Shown: piece by piece, positions 32,411-33,026 of the stretch | Layout of the letters: each line of letters begins with the position of its first letter | Position numbering within the stretch: position 1 is the stretch's first letter | Assembly: GCA_021297855.1 (NCBI GenBank) | Contig: JAJTHM010000034.1 | Coordinates: 1-33,026, forward strand | DNA: 33,026 nt | DNA from: Sphingobacteriales bacterium | GTDB taxonomy: Bacteria > Bacteroidota > Bacteroidia > Chitinophagales > JADJOU01 | Direction: 5' to 3' | Program-made: the position numbers and the translations under genes | Notes under the pieces: generated by a model | The model's input: the letters and a program-made list of their open reading frames with translations, nothing else | Databases searched by the model: none | What the model was told of the DNA's origin: nothing

Positions 32411-33026
32411 ATGATTTTAACGCAAAGAAAGGAAGGTTTCGCAAAGCAAGCAAAGGTTATACCCTAAGACACCACCTATTCTCTGCGTCTCTGTTTGCCA
32501 ATAGACAAGTCTGCTTTGCAGTCAGAAAGGTCTGCGGTAAAAAACTTTGTGGAACTCCATGTTAGCACCTTGTGAAACTTTATGCTCCAACCTCCATTAA
32601 ACTTTTAAACGCAAAGTATGCAAAGTTTAACGCAAAGCTAGCAAAGACACTACCCAATTAAACTCCGCGTCCTCTGCGCCTCTGCGGTAAAAAAATTCAG
32701 GAAGCTCTGTGCCTCCTCTGTGAAGAGATAATGCTCAGCGGGGTCAACTCTTCAACTTTTTATAGCAGAAGTATGTTAGCACTTTGTGAAACTTTGTGCT
32801 CCAACCTCCATTAAACTTTTAAACGCAAAGTATGCAAAGTTTTTCGCAAAGCAAGCAAAGACACTACCCAATTAAACTCCGCGTCCTCTGCGCCTCTGCG
32901 GTAAAAAAACTTCGGGAAGCTCTGTGCCTCCTCTGTGAAGAGATAATGCTCAGCGGGAGAGTCAACTCTTCAACTTTCTGGAGAAGGAGTATGTTAGCAC
33001 TTTGTGAAACTTTGTGCTCCAACCTC
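32411..33026. repeat. Tandem array of a roughly 214-bp non-coding repeat (cut by the window end)
   Basis: The motif AAACGCAAAGTATGCAAAG recurs at about 32608 and 32822 (offset 214), followed each time by the same series: AAGACACTACCCAATTAAAC, CTCTGCGCCTCTGCGG with an A-run, CTCTGTGAAGAGATAATGC and TTTGTGAAACTTTGTGCTCC. A diverged first copy begins near 32419. Copies two and three are almost identical by eye, and the third runs off the end. No frame is conserved. The short GCAAAG and CTCTGCG words are typical of extragenic repeats seen in many environmental Bacteroidota. Confidence 0.75.

Noticed and set aside
32411-33026. Repeat array considered as CRISPR
   Set aside because: The repeat unit is about 214 bp with no short repeat/spacer alternation, and no cas genes are nearby.

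Overview
The window looks like a low-GC Bacteroidota chromosome, probably from an uncultured or environmental lineage. The evidence is a C-terminal sorting domain of the type IX secretion system (T9SS), -7 promoter elements of the Bacteroidota form TAnnTTTG upstream of many genes, outer-membrane barrel proteins with signal peptides ending in -AQ or -SQ, a DUF2752 protein, a four-helix-bundle protein, and recA, panC, ung and nuo genes of that general type. Finer placement is not possible from the sequence alone. No rRNA, tRNA or CRISPR array was found.

Region 1 (1-11507, minus strand) is a very large repeat gene, seen as open frames 6421-10011 and 116-6217. It encodes alternating right-handed parallel beta-helix blocks and immunoglobulin-like linker domains. 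The two frames belong to one gene split by a single frameshift at about 6461-6481. The repeat units form a higher-order tandem array with a period near 6.8 kb, ordered B' C' D' A B C D. The array has neither a normal start nor a normal end. Upstream it runs directly into a secreted protein gene (10008-11507) that itself appears cut off. At about position 140 it stops abruptly inside a unit. This is either a real rearrangement or an assembly join.

Region 2 (11508-18548) starts with an intergenic stretch holding an inverted pair of REP-like palindromes. A three-gene plus-strand unit follows: barrel protein, lipoprotein with a glycerophosphodiester phosphodiesterase domain, barrel protein. Then come ung (minus), a class-III aminotransferase, a SnoaL-like protein and a porin-like protein with a strong terminator. 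Two MITE-like inverted-repeat elements lie in the gaps around the aminotransferase gene.

Region 3 (18594-27231, minus strand) is the nuo operon for the peripheral arm of respiratory complex I, nuoA-B-C-D-E-F, with a promoter in front of nuoA. Four of its five gene junctions carry extra genes: a four-helix-bundle protein between nuoA and nuoB, a Uma2-type PD-(D/E)XK nuclease between nuoC and nuoD, a small membrane protein between nuoD and nuoE, and a DUF4349 lipoprotein plus an AAA ATPase/TOPRIM pair between nuoE and nuoF. The ATPase/TOPRIM pair resembles two-gene OLD/PARIS-type defence modules and is the best candidate here for an undescribed system. The operon ends after nuoF, so nuoG-N must lie elsewhere.

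Region 4 (27232-33026) holds a DUF2752 protein, a tiny protein that is almost only a signal peptide and a T9SS sorting domain, a YihY/BrkB membrane protein, recA overlapping a membrane glycosyltransferase gene, and panC. The window ends in a tandem array of a roughly 214-bp non-coding repeat.
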